From positions 1,240,001 to 1,304,000 of the forward strand of contig NZ_LYOY01000029.1 in assembly GCF_001653515.1 (NCBI RefSeq): a DNA stretch of 64,000 nucleotides. Direction: 5' to 3'. Below are positions 25,009 through 34,470 of this stretch, in pieces (position 1 is the first letter of the stretch; every line of letters begins with the position of its first letter). The notes below the pieces were generated by a model. That model was not told the origin of the DNA and did no database searches. It was given only the letters and a program-made list of their open reading frames with translations. This stretch comes from Streptomyces sp. ERV7 (lineage in GTDB: Bacteria > Actinomycetota > Actinomycetes > Streptomycetales > Streptomycetaceae). Made by a program: the position numbers and the translations under genes.

Positions 25009-26340
25009 TCAGACCTCGGCGTATACGGGCTCGGACAGTGTCTCCGCGCGGGCCGGACGGCGAAGGTATACCGCCCAAGTGGCTGTGAAACAGGCCGCGT
25101 AGAAGGCGAGGAAGCAGACGAAGGCGGCGGTTCCGGTGCCGTTGTTCATGAACGACTGGCGGAATGCGAGGTTGATCCCGAGGCCCCCGAGCGCGCCGAC
25201 GGCGCCGATCAGCCCCATCGCGGCCCCGGACAGCCGCCGCCCGTACGCGGCGGCGGTCTCCCCCTCCATCCCCTTCGCCAGGGCCGTGGCCTGGAAGATC
25301 GCCGGAATCATCTTGTACGTGGAGCCGTTGCCGAGCCCGCTGAGCACGAAGAGCGAGATGAACCCGACGAGGAAGACGCCGAGGGACTTCTGTACGGAAG
25401 CGAAGATCACCACCCCGGTCGCGGCCGACATCGCGGCGAACGTCCACAGCGTGATGCGCGCGCCGCCGAACCGGTCGGCGAACGCCCCGCCCACGGGCCG
25501 GATCAGCGAGCCGAGCAGCGGCCCGATGAAGGTGAGGGACGCGGCCTGGAGCGGGGTGCGCCCGAACTGCGTCTGGAGGACGAGCCCGAAGGCGAAGCTG
25601 TACCCGATGAAGGAGCCGAAGGTCCCCACGTACAGGAACGCCATGATCCAGGTGTGCCGGTCGCGCACCGCCTCCAGGGCGGCGCCGGTGTCGTTCTTCA
25701 CGGGCGCGAGGTTGTCCATCTTCAGCGCGGCGCCGACGGCGGCGGCCACGATGAGCGGCACGTACACCCCGAGCACGATCCGCGGGTGCGTGGCCCCGGC
25801 GGTCCCGATCACCAGCAGCCCGATGAGCTGCACGACGGGCACCCCGATGTTGCCCCCGCCGGCGTTGAGCCCCAGCGCCCACCCCTTCTTCCGCAGCGGG
25901 AAGAAGGAGTTGATGTTGGTCATGGAGGAGGCGAAGTTGCCGCCGCCGATCCCCGCGAGCGCGGCGACCAGCATGAAGGTGCTGTAAGAGGTGCCGGGCT
26001 TCATGACGGCGAACGCGGCGGCCGCGGGCACCAGCAGGGACAGCGCGCTGAAGATGGTCCAGTTCCGGCCACCGAACTTGGCGACGGCAAAGGTGTAGGG
26101 AATCCGCACGACCGCCCCGACGGCGGTGGCGGTCGATATCAGGAAGAACTTCCCGGCCGGGTCCACGTGGTACTCGGGCCCCATGAAGAGCACCATGACC
26201 GACCACATCGTCCAGATGGAGAACCCGATGTGCTCGGAGAACACGGAGAACCACAGGTTCCGCCGGGCGATCCGCTCCCCCGTACGCTCCCAGAACACCT
26301 CGTCCTCGGGATCCCACTCCTCGATCCAACGGCCTTTCAT
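25009..26340 (-). CDS. narK: Nitrate/nitrite transporter of the NarK family, 443 aa
   Basis: Major facilitator with about 12 predicted membrane helices. The nitrate signatures are visible: AGIGGGNFASSMTNINSFFP (about 141-160) and GLGNGSTYKMIPAIF (about 340). ATG 26340 has GGGAGG 4 nt upstream; an upstream in-frame ATG at 26430 lacks support. NarK proteins exchange nitrate for nitrite or import with protons at the cytoplasmic membrane. The HemD-winged-helix gene follows it, probably as its regulator. Confidence 0.92.
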   Translation of the reverse strand: MKGRWIEEWDPEDEVFWERTGERIARRNLWFSVFSEHIGFSIWTMWSVMVLFMGPEYHVDPAGKFFLISTATAVGAVVRIPYTFAVAKFGGRNWTIFSALSLLVPAAAAFAVMKPGTSYSTFMLVAALAGIGGGNFASSMTNINSFFPLRKKGWALGLNAGGGNIGVPVVQLIGLLVIGTAGATHPRIVLGVYVPLIVAAAVGAALKMDNLAPVKNDTGAALEAVRDRHTWIMAFLYVGTFGSFIGYSFAFGLVLQTQFGRTPLQAASLTFIGPLLGSLIRPVGGAFADRFGGARITLWTFAAMSAATGVVIFASVQKSLGVFLVGFISLFVLSGLGNGSTYKMIPAIFQATALAKGMEGETAAAYGRRLSGAAMGLIGAVGALGGLGINLAFRQSFMNNGTGTAAFVCFLAFYAACFTATWAVYLRRPARAETLSEPVYAEV

Positions 26341-26709
26341 GACGCCTCCCTGATCGACGGGTCGTAGCGCTGCGGCGTGCGGGGCCGGTCCGCTGACTGT
26401 TTCCGGACACCGACGGTAGGGAGACCGCATTTCGCCCCCGTGCCGCCGCGTGACCGGTGGGCAACCTTGTGTTCACGGGGAGCGGGTGGGTGCGGTGAGG
26501 CCGCACCCGTCCCCGTCCTCACCGCGCCGGTCCCTCTTGTGTGAGCACGCCTGTACAGGGCGATCCTCGGGGGAAGGGGGGGTGGGGCGGAAACAGGAGG
26601 CGTCCGCAGTCGCACAGGGGACGGGATGCGGAGCCCGGACGCACGAAGAGGGCCCGGACGCGGTGGTCCGGGCCCTCGGGTGCCTCGATCGACGGGTGGC
26701 GGGCGCCCG
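26341..26709. other. Intergenic region between narK and the acyltransferase
   Basis: About 370 bp with no supported gene. Near narK it must hold the minus-strand narK promoter. Near 26648-26677 lies the terminator of the mat-acyltransferase operon. Confidence 0.55.
26648..26677 (-). terminator. Terminator-like hairpin after the mat operon
   Basis: A perfect 12-bp stem (26648-26659 with 26666-26677), 6-nt loop, starting 33 bp after the acyltransferase stop on the minus strand. There is no clear U run, which is usual for Streptomyces terminators. Confidence 0.65.
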
Positions 26710-28038
26710 TCAGCGCTTGCGGCGGCCGCGCTCCTTGCCGTCCGGCCACAGCCGGGGGCTGCGCTTGGCCGCCACGTCCTCGACCCAGCCGAAGCTCAGG
26801 ACGCACAGCCCGATCAGCACCCAGGTGAAGGCGAGCACCGGCCAGGCGCTGTCCAGCAGCCACGGCACGCTCTCGCCCAGGGAGCCGACGTTCCACAGCT
26901 GGTCCCACATCGTCGCCGCGGCGAGGATGCACACGTTGTGCCAGAGGTAGACCGTCACCGCGCGCGAGTTGAGCAGGGTGATCAGCCGGTCCCAGCGGCG
27001 CAGCCGCGGCGGCCACTCGGACCACGAGGGGCTGAAGTGGAGGAGCAGCAGAACGGCGCCGAACGACCAGAGGGCCTGGGCGAGCGGGATCCCGTCCAGC
27101 TCGTTCCCGTCCCCGAAGTCGTTCCGCATGGCCCACCAGAGGCCGAGGCCGAGGATGAACGGGGCCACCGCCGGGACGATGTACCGCGGCACGCGGCTCA
27201 GTACGCCCTCCTGATGGGCCATGCCCAGGACCCAGCAGGCGCCGAACGTGGAGAAGTCGGTGATCGTGGAGTCGATCCGCTCCGGAAGGTCGAAGCTGCC
27301 GAGGGTCATGACCGCCGAGAGCACCAGCGGCGCCAGGATCGTCGTCCACGGCACCTTGCGCAGATACCGCAGGATCAGCGGCGACAGCAGGACGTACCAG
27401 AGGTAGGCGCGCAGATACCAGAGCGGCTCGGCGATGTTGCCCGCCCAGGAGCCGTCCAGGAAGCCGTGCACACCGGGGAGATCGGCCGCGAACGGGGGGT
27501 CGCTCAGCGGGACGATCCAGAACAGCAGGTGGGTCCACCACCAGCCCGGGTGCCCGTCCGCGTCGGGGCCCCAGCCCTGGGCGATCATGCCGGTGACGCC
27601 GATCGCGCCCAGCAGCCACATCGGCGGCAGCAGGCGGCGCATCCGGCTGCGGATGACCTGGGGGGCCGGGCGCTTGAGGGAACGCCCCATGAGGTTGCCC
27701 GCGAGCGCGAACATGACGCCCATGGACGGGAACGCCAGCGGCAGCCAGGTCCAGCTCATGAGGTGGTAGAGGACGACACGGAACAGCGCCAGCGCCCTGA
27801 GCAGGTCGAAGTAGCGGTCGCGGCCGGGCCTGGCCGGCGCCGCCGCCTCCGGCTTGTGGCGCAGGGCCGCGGCCGGCGGAGTCAGGTAGCGGGGGTCCGT
27901 TCCCTGCGCGGAGTGGGCGCCCGCGCCCTGCTCGGCGTACGGGGCCGCTCCCTGCTCGGCGTAGGGAGACGTGCCCTGTTCGCCTGTCCCGTACGGTCCG
28001 GGCTGCGGCCGGGCGCCCGTGGGCTCGGTGGTGGTCAT
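26710..28038 (-). CDS. Membrane acyltransferase family 3 protein, 442 aa
   Basis: About ten predicted transmembrane helices after a hydrophilic N-terminus that contains PYAEQGA repeats (residues 1-70). The family start DRYFDLLRALALFRVVLYH is at about residue 74, with the conserved RxxxxxxVxxxH arrangement, and the interior motifs include LWYLRAYLWYVLLSPL and VTVYLWHN. It would transfer acyl groups such as acetyl or succinyl onto a polysaccharide across the membrane. ATG 28038 overlaps the matB stop (ATGA), so it is probably part of the exopolysaccharide operon and decorates its product. Confidence 0.87.
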   Translation of the reverse strand: MTTTEPTGARPQPGPYGTGEQGTSPYAEQGAAPYAEQGAGAHSAQGTDPRYLTPPAAALRHKPEAAAPARPGRDRYFDLLRALALFRVVLYHLMSWTWLPLAFPSMGVMFALAGNLMGRSLKRPAPQVIRSRMRRLLPPMWLLGAIGVTGMIAQGWGPDADGHPGWWWTHLLFWIVPLSDPPFAADLPGVHGFLDGSWAGNIAEPLWYLRAYLWYVLLSPLILRYLRKVPWTTILAPLVLSAVMTLGSFDLPERIDSTITDFSTFGACWVLGMAHQEGVLSRVPRYIVPAVAPFILGLGLWWAMRNDFGDGNELDGIPLAQALWSFGAVLLLLHFSPSWSEWPPRLRRWDRLITLLNSRAVTVYLWHNVCILAAATMWDQLWNVGSLGESVPWLLDSAWPVLAFTWVLIGLCVLSFGWVEDVAAKRSPRLWPDGKERGRRKR

Positions 28039-30242
28039 GCGACGGGCCTCCGGTCGACGTTCTCCTTGCTGCCGCGCTGGGTCGGGATCCCGCCCGGCGC
28101 CTCCACCACTCCCGTACGCCGCAGCTTCTGCCAGCGCAGGCGGCCGCCGGTGAGGGCGGTGATCCAGGACTGGAGGAGCACCACGTACATCAGCTGGCGG
28201 TAGAGGACCTGCTGGAGCGGGAGCGAGACCAGGTGGGTGAGGCGTTCGCGGTCCAGGCGGAACGCGTAGGCCGCGCAGACGAGTTGGATCACCAGGACGC
28301 CCAGCCAGGCCAGCACGGTCTTCTGGGTCGGGCCGAAGACCAGGCCGTACAGGAGGAACACGTCGATCAGGGGGGCCAGGAGGGGGGCCAGGACCATGAA
28401 GAGCGAGACCAGGGGCAGTCCGACGCGGCCGAAGCGGCCCGAGGGGCCGCGCTCGAAGACGGCGCGGCGGTGCTTCCAGATCGCCTGCATGGTGCCGTAC
28501 GACCAGCGGTAGCGCTGCGACCACAGCTGCTGTACGGACTCCGGGGCCTCGGTCCAGGCCCGGGCGTTCTCCGCGTACACGACCCGCCAGCCGTCGCGGT
28601 GCATCGCCATGGTGACGTCGGTGTCCTCGGCGAGGGTGTCCTCGCTGATGCCGCCGACCCGCTCCAGGGCGGTGCGGCGGAAGGCGCCGACCGCGCCGGG
28701 GATGGTCGGCATACAGCCCAGCACGTCGTACATCCGGCGGTCCAGGTTGAAGCCCATCACGTACTCGATGTGCTGCCAGGCGCCGATGAGCGAGTCGCGG
28801 TTGCCCACCTTGGCGTTGCCCGCGACCGCGCCGACCTTCGGGTCGCCGAAGGGCTGCACCAGCTCGCGTACGGTCGACGGCTCGAAGACGGTGTCGCCGT
28901 CCATCATCACGACGATGTCGTAGCGGGCGTTCCTGATGCCGTTGTTGAGGGCCGACGGCTTGCCGCCGTTGACCTGGCGGACCACCCGGACGTTCGGCAG
29001 CCACAGCGCGTCGACGATGTCCGCCGTGCCGTCGGTGGAGCCGTCGTCGACGACGATCACCTCGATGGGGTGGTCGCTCGCCATCAGCGAGCGCACGGTG
29101 TTGGCGATGCACTCCCGCTCGTTGTACGCCGGGACGATCACCGAGACCGGCTCGGTGACCTCGGGGCCCCAGCGGAAGCCGCGCCCCCGGACCTTGCGCG
29201 CGTGCAGGAAGGAGAGGATCAGCATCAGGCCGAAGCGGGCGAAGACCAGCACGCCGATCACCGCGAGTCCGCCCACCAGGATGTCGGTGGTGTGCTCGGA
29301 GACCTGGACGGCGAAGACGAACGCCTTGCCCTTCCACAGGTCCATGCCGGTGACCGGGGTGTGCGCGCTCGGCGCGTTCAGGGCCTCGGTCAGATTCACG
29401 AACGTGTAGCCCTTGCCCTGGAGCTGGGGCAGGAAGGTGTCGAGCGCGGCCACGGTCTGCGAGCGGTCGCCGCCGGAGTCGTGCATCAGGACGATGGCGC
29501 CCTTGCCGTGCTTGGGCGTGGCGTTCTTGACGATCGTCTTGATGCCGGGGCGCTGCCAGTCCTCACTGTCCGTGGAGTCGAGCGCGGTGATGTACCCGCG
29601 GCTGCCCACGTACTTGATCACCGGCCAGTTCTCGTCGTCGATCGCATCCGCGAACGACGAGTACGGCGGCCGGAAGAGGGAGGTGCGGATACCGGCGGCG
29701 CCTTCGAGGGCCAGCTGGTTCTGCGCGAGCTCCCAGTCGATGCGCGCGTGCGACTGGTAGGAGAGGTCGGGGTGGTTGAAGGTGTGCAGGCCCACCTCGT
29801 GGCCCTCGTCGACCATCCGCTTGATCAGATCGGGGTAGCGGGCGGCGTTGGCGCCGGTGACGAAGAAGACGCCGTGCGCGTGGTACTTCTTCAGCTGGTC
29901 GAGCACCTTCGGGGTCCAGGTGGGGTCCGGGCCGTCGTCGAAGGTGAGCACCAGTTTGTGCTTGGGGATGTCGAGGCTGGTGGGCTTGCCCGTGCCCCGT
30001 GCGTCGATGACCGGGCCGCCGTCCAGGATGCGCTCGGGCACCTCGTCGGTGGACGCCTCCGCGCGGATGCGGTGGTCGGCGAGTATCTCGTTGTGGACGT
30101 ACCCGCGCAGCATCAGCATCGCGAAGAGGGCGACGAGGAAGAGCAGGGGCAGCAGATAGCGCATCGGCAGTCTGCGGCGTCTTCGCGTGCGGGGGGGCGT
30201 GGCGGAAGTCGTACGACGGGTCGTACGGCGAGGGGCTTTCAC
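28035..30242 (-). CDS. matB: MatB-like bifunctional polysaccharide deacetylase and family 2 glycosyltransferase, 735 aa
   Basis: One membrane helix at about 28-46; then a NodB deacetylase domain (about 95-290) with TFDDGPD (100-106) and the metal-binding HTFNH (153-157); another helix near 330-355; a processive GT2 domain (about 365-610) with VDDGSTDG, MDGDT, EDTDVT and QRYRW; then several C-terminal helices. In S. coelicolor MatAB makes poly-beta-1,6-GlcNAc that glues hyphae into pellets. The deacetylase half lies outside the cell and the transferase half inside. GTG 30242 overlaps the matA stop. The acyltransferase follows with a further overlap. Confidence 0.87.
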   Translation of the reverse strand: MKAPRRTTRRTTSATPPRTRRRRRLPMRYLLPLLFLVALFAMLMLRGYVHNEILADHRIRAEASTDEVPERILDGGPVIDARGTGKPTSLDIPKHKLVLTFDDGPDPTWTPKVLDQLKKYHAHGVFFVTGANAARYPDLIKRMVDEGHEVGLHTFNHPDLSYQSHARIDWELAQNQLALEGAAGIRTSLFRPPYSSFADAIDDENWPVIKYVGSRGYITALDSTDSEDWQRPGIKTIVKNATPKHGKGAIVLMHDSGGDRSQTVAALDTFLPQLQGKGYTFVNLTEALNAPSAHTPVTGMDLWKGKAFVFAVQVSEHTTDILVGGLAVIGVLVFARFGLMLILSFLHARKVRGRGFRWGPEVTEPVSVIVPAYNERECIANTVRSLMASDHPIEVIVVDDGSTDGTADIVDALWLPNVRVVRQVNGGKPSALNNGIRNARYDIVVMMDGDTVFEPSTVRELVQPFGDPKVGAVAGNAKVGNRDSLIGAWQHIEYVMGFNLDRRMYDVLGCMPTIPGAVGAFRRTALERVGGISEDTLAEDTDVTMAMHRDGWRVVYAENARAWTEAPESVQQLWSQRYRWSYGTMQAIWKHRRAVFERGPSGRFGRVGLPLVSLFMVLAPLLAPLIDVFLLYGLVFGPTQKTVLAWLGVLVIQLVCAAYAFRLDRERLTHLVSLPLQQVLYRQLMYVVLLQSWITALTGGRLRWQKLRRTGVVEAPGGIPTQRGSKENVDRRPVA

Positions 30243-30825
30243 GTGCTGGCTCCAGAGGGCGGAGTCGGCTTCGTCGACAGCCCCGTCGGGCTGCTGGACG
30301 AAGCGGTGGGGAGACCGGGGCTCGCCGTGTGGCCGCCGATCGGCTTGGCACTCTGCGAGGTGCGGGGGCGCGGGGAGGTGGTGTGGGGGCCGGAGTGACC
30401 TGGACCGTCTCCGTCTTCTTCTCCTTGGCGGCGGGCCCGGGTATGCCGAGCCAGGGCGCGCGGGAGCTGCCGCCGAGCAGACTGCCGACCAACATCACCG
30501 CGTAGCAGGTGCATGCCAGCCCGAAGACCCAGCCGAGCCGGCGCAGGTTCTTGCCGCGGCGGCCGCTCTCGTCCACGAAGACGGGGCCGTCGGGGTCAGC
30601 GCCCGCGACGGGCGGCTGGATCTGGATCTGGACCTGGGGCTGCACCTGGGTCCATGCCTCGGACTCGGACAGCGTCCGGTCCTGCATCCGGTCCTGTACC
30701 CGGGGGTTGCCCAACTGCTGCCCGGCGACGTTCAGTTCCATCGTGTAGTCGTCGAGGGGCCCACGGGGCTCCTCGAACGGACTCCGGGGTCGCCCCTGAG
30801 GGGCATCTTTTCGCCAATTGTCCAC
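30239..30825 (-). CDS. matA: MatA-like membrane protein of the mat locus; frameshifted
   Basis: From GTG 30825 (VDNWRKDAPQ...) the first frame encodes an acidic, Gln/Pro-rich cytoplasmic part and one membrane helix (NLRRLGWVFGLACTCYAVMLVGSLLG), then KKTETVQVTPAPTP. The stop overlapping matB (GTGA, 30239-30242) belongs to another frame, which gives a typical outer Ser/Thr/Pro linker (TTSPRPRTSQSAKP ... STKPTPPSGAST). The switch falls at about 30380-30400, in C-rich runs, and fits a missing base. In the first frame translation would run on into matB codons. Start choice is uncertain; ATG 30741 is the alternative. Confidence 0.65.
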
Positions 30826-31023
30826 TTGCGTACGCACTTCCCCACTGGATGATTCGCGGGTTGCGCGCACTCCTCTAGCGGGCACTGCGTTCCGGACCGG
30901 GTCCCCACCCGTTCCACGCACCCCCACTACCACACCGCACCCGGGGAATGAATGTAGCGCACGCCGCTGTGAGCCACGTTCACGCGCCAAGCGTTGTTCC
31001 TCAACTGGAACACCAGAGTGGCA

Positions 31024-31983
31024 TCAGTGAGACATGAGGGGCAGATCTCCCTCCGGAAGCCAGCTTTCGGGGGGCAGATCCAGCCACCCGGAGGCCTCCG
31101 CCATCCGCCGGGCGACCTCCCGCAGAACCGCCAGGCCCGGGTGGGTCAGCCCCTTGCGCCACACCAGCGACACCGGGGACAGCGGTACGGGGTCGGTCAG
31201 CGGCCGGAGCACCATCCCGGGTATCTCCATGAAGTCGGTGCTGGCCAGCACCGACCAGCCGCGTCCCAGCACCACCCGGGCGAACTCGTCCTTCCCGGAG
31301 ATCTCCGGGAACGGCGCGGCCAGTTCCGCACCCCGCCCCGCGACGAGCCGCGCGGCCAGATCCGTCCACTCGGCGGTGGCCGGATTACCCGCCGCCGCGT
31401 ACAGCGTCTCGCCCGCGAGCGCGTCCACCGGCACCGCCTCCAGCCGGGCGAGCCGGTGGCCCTCGGGCAGCAGCACCGCCATCCGCTCGTACCGCACCGG
31501 CTGGTGCGAGAGGCCCGCCAGCACCGAGGGGTCGAGGCCCGCGACCCGGCCGAAGGAGACGTCGAGCCGCCCGGCCAGGATGTCGGCGGCGGCCCCGGTG
31601 AGCCCGCTCAGATAACGCGCCACGAACTCCTGCCCGGCCGCCGCCTCACGGGCCCGCACCAGCACGCGGTGGCCAGTGCCGACGGGGGCGCTGATGTCGA
31701 CGAGCAGCGGGCGGACCTCGGCCGCCCAGCCCGCCCGGAGCTCGTCGTGCGCGGCGAGCACCCGCCGTGCGTACGGCAGCAGCCGCTCGCCGTCGGCGGT
31801 GAGCTCCACCGCGCGCGTGGTCCGCACGAACAGCTCGGCGCCCAGCTCGCGTTCGAGCCGCCGCACATCCCGGCTGAGCGCCTGCTGGGCGACGAAGAGC
31901 CGGGCGGCGGCCCGGGTGAAGTGCAGTTCCTCGGCGACGGCGGTGAACGCGCGCAGCAGCCGGGGGTCGATGTCCTGGGTCAC
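31024..31983 (-). CDS. LysR-family transcriptional regulator, 319 aa
   Basis: N-terminal helix-turn-helix of the LysR type (LLRAFTAVAEELHFTRAAARLFVAQQALSRDVRRLE, about 9-45) and a C-terminal substrate-binding domain from about 90. It is divergently arranged with an MFS exporter gene 100 bp away, the usual layout for LysR control of a transporter. GTG 31983 gives the family-typical distance to the HTH. The effector is unknown. Confidence 0.9.
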   Translation of the reverse strand: MTQDIDPRLLRAFTAVAEELHFTRAAARLFVAQQALSRDVRRLERELGAELFVRTTRAVELTADGERLLPYARRVLAAHDELRAGWAAEVRPLLVDISAPVGTGHRVLVRAREAAAGQEFVARYLSGLTGAAADILAGRLDVSFGRVAGLDPSVLAGLSHQPVRYERMAVLLPEGHRLARLEAVPVDALAGETLYAAAGNPATAEWTDLAARLVAGRGAELAAPFPEISGKDEFARVVLGRGWSVLASTDFMEIPGMVLRPLTDPVPLSPVSLVWRKGLTHPGLAVLREVARRMAEASGWLDLPPESWLPEGDLPLMSH

Positions 31984-32082
31984 GGACGGCAGTCAACCGC
32001 ACGGGCGTTGACAACGGAAGTGCGTCAATCGCCCCTGATCAGGTGTTGGACGCCCGTGCCCCGGCCCGGGGAGGCTCGGTGC

Positions 32083-33420
32083 ATGCCGCAACTGATGACC
32101 GTCTCGGGTTCCACGCTGGTGCTCGCCGGGCCCGCTCCGTACGAGGGCGCCCGCTCCGGGGGCACCCAGGACGCACGCGCTTCGCGCGAGCCCCGCCGCG
32201 AGGCACGCGAGGCGTACGGGAAGCCCCGCGAGAAGTCCGTGAGGACCGTCCCCTACCGCCGTCTCTTCGCCGTCCCCGGCGCCCGCGCCTTCACCCTGGG
32301 CAACCTCATCGCCCGGCTGCCCATGGGCATGTTCAGCGTGAGCGCCGTGATCATGATCGCCGGGTCGCGCGGCTCGTACGCCCTCGCCGGAGCCGTCACC
32401 GCCACCGGTCTCGCCGCGACCGCCCTGGTCGCGCCCTGGACCGCCCGCCTCGTCGACCGCCACGGCCAGGCCCGGGTCGCGGTGCCCGCCACCGCGATCG
32501 CGGTGCTCGGCTCACTGGCTCTGCTGCTCTGCGTACGCCTCGACGCCCCGGACTGGACGCTCTTCGCCGCGTACGCCGCGACCGCCACCACTCCCAACAC
32601 CGGCGGGATGTCCAGGGCGCGCTGGGCGCACGTCCACCGCGGCGACCCGGCGGCGCTGCACACCGCCAACTCCTTCGAGCAGGCCGTGGACGAGCTGTGC
32701 TACACGCTCGGCCCGGTGGCCGCCGCGTTCCTCTGCACCGCCCTGTTCCCGGAGGCGGGCACGCTGGCCGGCGCGGTGCTCCTGATGACGGGCGTGCTGA
32801 TCTTCTCGGCCCAGCGCGCCACCGAACCGCCGGTGGCCCCGCGCACCACCGCCCGGTCCCCGCTGCGCTCCCCCGGCCTCGCCCCGCTGCTCGCCGTCTT
32901 CCTCGCCACCGGCGCGGTGTTCGGCTCGATGGAGGTGGTGACCCTGGCGTACGCGTCCGGGCTCGGCCACGGTCCCTCGGGCGGCGCGGTCCTCGCGCTC
33001 CAGGCGGCCGGGTCGGGTGCGGCGGGGCTGGTCTACGGCTCGGTGCGGCCCGCGCGTTCGGTCTCCCGGCGGCTCCTGGTGTGCGTCGGCGCGATGACGG
33101 CGCTGATGTGCCTGCCGCTGCTCGCGGCCACCACCGGTTCGCTGGCGGTCCTGGCCGGCGCCCTGCTGCTCGCGGGCGCCGCGACCGCGCCGACCATGGT
33201 CACCGGGATGACCCTGGTCCAGCGGCTGACGCCCGAGGGCCGGCTGAACGAGGGGATGACCCTCGCGGTCACCGCGATCCTGGGCGGCATCGCGGCCGGC
33301 TCGGCCACCGGCGGCTGGCTGACCGACCACACGTCCGGCCCGGCGGCCTACCTCGCCCCGGTCTGCGCGGCGGGCCTCGCGCTGGTGGCGTGCGCGGCTG
33401 GTCCGGCGCGGCGGCGCTGA
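32083..33420 (+). CDS. Major facilitator superfamily transporter, 445 aa
   Basis: About 12 predicted membrane helices after a charged N-terminus of 60 residues. Motifs include TARLVDRHGQARV (the loop 2-3 motif) and a repeat-like GGWLTDHTSGPAAY near the end. ATG 32083 has GGGGAGG 8 nt upstream. It is transcribed away from the LysR gene, probably under its control. Substrate not predictable; probably drug or metabolite efflux. Confidence 0.85.
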   Translation: MPQLMTVSGSTLVLAGPAPYEGARSGGTQDARASREPRREAREAYGKPREKSVRTVPYRRLFAVPGARAFTLGNLIARLPMGMFSVSAVIMIAGSRGSYALAGAVTATGLAATALVAPWTARLVDRHGQARVAVPATAIAVLGSLALLLCVRLDAPDWTLFAAYAATATTPNTGGMSRARWAHVHRGDPAALHTANSFEQAVDELCYTLGPVAAAFLCTALFPEAGTLAGAVLLMTGVLIFSAQRATEPPVAPRTTARSPLRSPGLAPLLAVFLATGAVFGSMEVVTLAYASGLGHGPSGGAVLALQAAGSGAAGLVYGSVRPARSVSRRLLVCVGAMTALMCLPLLAATTGSLAVLAGALLLAGAATAPTMVTGMTLVQRLTPEGRLNEGMTLAVTAILGGIAAGSATGGWLTDHTSGPAAYLAPVCAAGLALVACAAGPARRR

Positions 33421-33449
33421 TGGCGCGCGACCGTACCGTACGTACGACA

Positions 33450-33480
33450 AAGGCCCGGCTGCTCGATGCAGCCGGGCCTT
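33450..33480. terminator. Bidirectional terminator between MFS gene and ssrA
   Basis: A perfect 13-bp stem (33450-33462 with 33468-33480) with a 5-nt loop. On the minus strand it is followed by TTTGTC, 19 bp after the end of tmRNA, and on the plus strand it ends the MFS transcript. Confidence 0.85.
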
Positions 33481-33498
33481 CGCCTCACATGGGAATTG

Positions 33499-33865
33499 TG
33501 GAGATGGCGGGAATCGAACCCGCGTCCAACGGTGCGGAATCAGGGCTTCTCCGTGTGCAGTTCGCTGCGATTTTCTCAGCCCCGGAGATCACGCGAACAA
33601 GTCTCCGACGGGCTCAGCCACTGTTTGATTTCCTTCTGGGCCCCGTGACCGGGCTCAGAAGTTTAGATCCCTTGATGATGCCAGGATCCGGGTCGGGATC
33701 ACCCCCGGGCTGACACTTCGCAAGTCGCTACTTAGGCAGCGAGGGCGAAGGAATCGCGCTTGGTGTTGGCGATTATTGGTTGCGACATATGGTTAACGAG
33801 ATCATTGCCGCTTCCTCGACACGCTTCCCCTGCTTCGACATCCGCTGTCGAAACCGATCATCCCC
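33499..33865 (-). ncRNA. ssrA: Transfer-messenger RNA (tmRNA), about 367 nt plus CCA
   Basis: The 5' end GGGGATG (33865 downward) pairs with CATCTCC at 33500-33506 to form the acceptor stem, and the T arm reads GGGTTCGATTCCC. The tag reading frame at 33732-33770 encodes ANTKRDSFALAA followed by TAA, with GCC as the resume codon. CCA is not encoded (the DNA reads ACA after the stem). With SmpB it rescues stalled ribosomes and marks their products for proteolysis. smpB lies 83 bp upstream on the same strand. Confidence 0.96.
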
Positions 33866-33948
33866 ATGTTTTGTTAACAATGTGCTCCACCCCGGGGGGC
33901 GGTGCTGAAGCCATGGTACGCGACGCGGACCGCGGCTCGCCAGGACAT

Positions 33949-34452
33949 TTACGCCCGCTGCCGCCGCTTGGCCGCCGCGACCGCGCGGTTCGTCTCCCGG
34001 GTGTCCTGCTTCTCCCGCAGCGTCTGGCGCTTGTCGTACTCCTTCTTGCCCTTCGCCAGCGCGATCTCGACCTTCGCCCGGCCCTCCTTGAAGTACAGGA
34101 CGAGGGGCACGATCGTGTGACCCGACTCCTGCGACTTGGACTCCAGCTTGTCGATCTCGGCGCGGTGCAGCAGCAGCTTCCGCTTGCGCCGCGCGCTGTG
34201 GTTGGTCCAGGTGCCCTGTGCGTACTCCGGCACATGGACGTTGTACAGCCAGGCCTCGCCCCGCTCGATCTGGACGAACCCGTCGACCAGCGACGCCCGC
34301 CCCTGGCGCAGCGACTTCACCTCGGTACCCGTGAGCACGAGACCGCACTCGTAGGTGTCGATGATGAGGTAGTCGTGCCGCGCCTTCTTGTTCTGCGCGA
34401 CGAGCTTGCGCCCGCTGCCCTTGTCCTTGTCTTTGTCTTTTGCCTTAGCCAT
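33949..34452 (-). CDS. smpB: SsrA-binding protein SmpB, 167 aa
   Basis: Small OB-fold protein that carries tmRNA to stalled ribosomes. Core motifs: [59 protein letters not shown] and the basic C-terminal tail [13 protein letters not shown]. The N-terminus has an Asp-Lys run (KDKDKDKG) usual in actinobacterial SmpB. ATG 34452. Upstream neighbours are the S41 protease and ftsEX, the normal actinobacterial order. Confidence 0.96.
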   Translation of the reverse strand: MAKAKDKDKDKGSGRKLVAQNKKARHDYLIIDTYECGLVLTGTEVKSLRQGRASLVDGFVQIERGEAWLYNVHVPEYAQGTWTNHSARRKRKLLLHRAEIDKLESKSQESGHTIVPLVLYFKEGRAKVEIALAKGKKEYDKRQTLREKQDTRETNRAVAAAKRRQRA

Positions 34453-34470
34453 AGTGCGGCCATTTTCGCA

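Noticed and set aside
29563..30740. Long matA-frame extension into matB
   Set aside because: Beyond about 30390 it reads Arg/Pro-rich sequence antiphase to the conserved matB deacetylase domain.
33499..33600. A tRNA gene on the plus strand
   Set aside because: The tRNA-like sequence is the T arm and acceptor of tmRNA on the minus strand.
33499..33865. Genomic island integrated in ssrA
   Set aside because: tmRNA genes are common integration sites, but no integrase or repeated tmRNA end is seen nearby.
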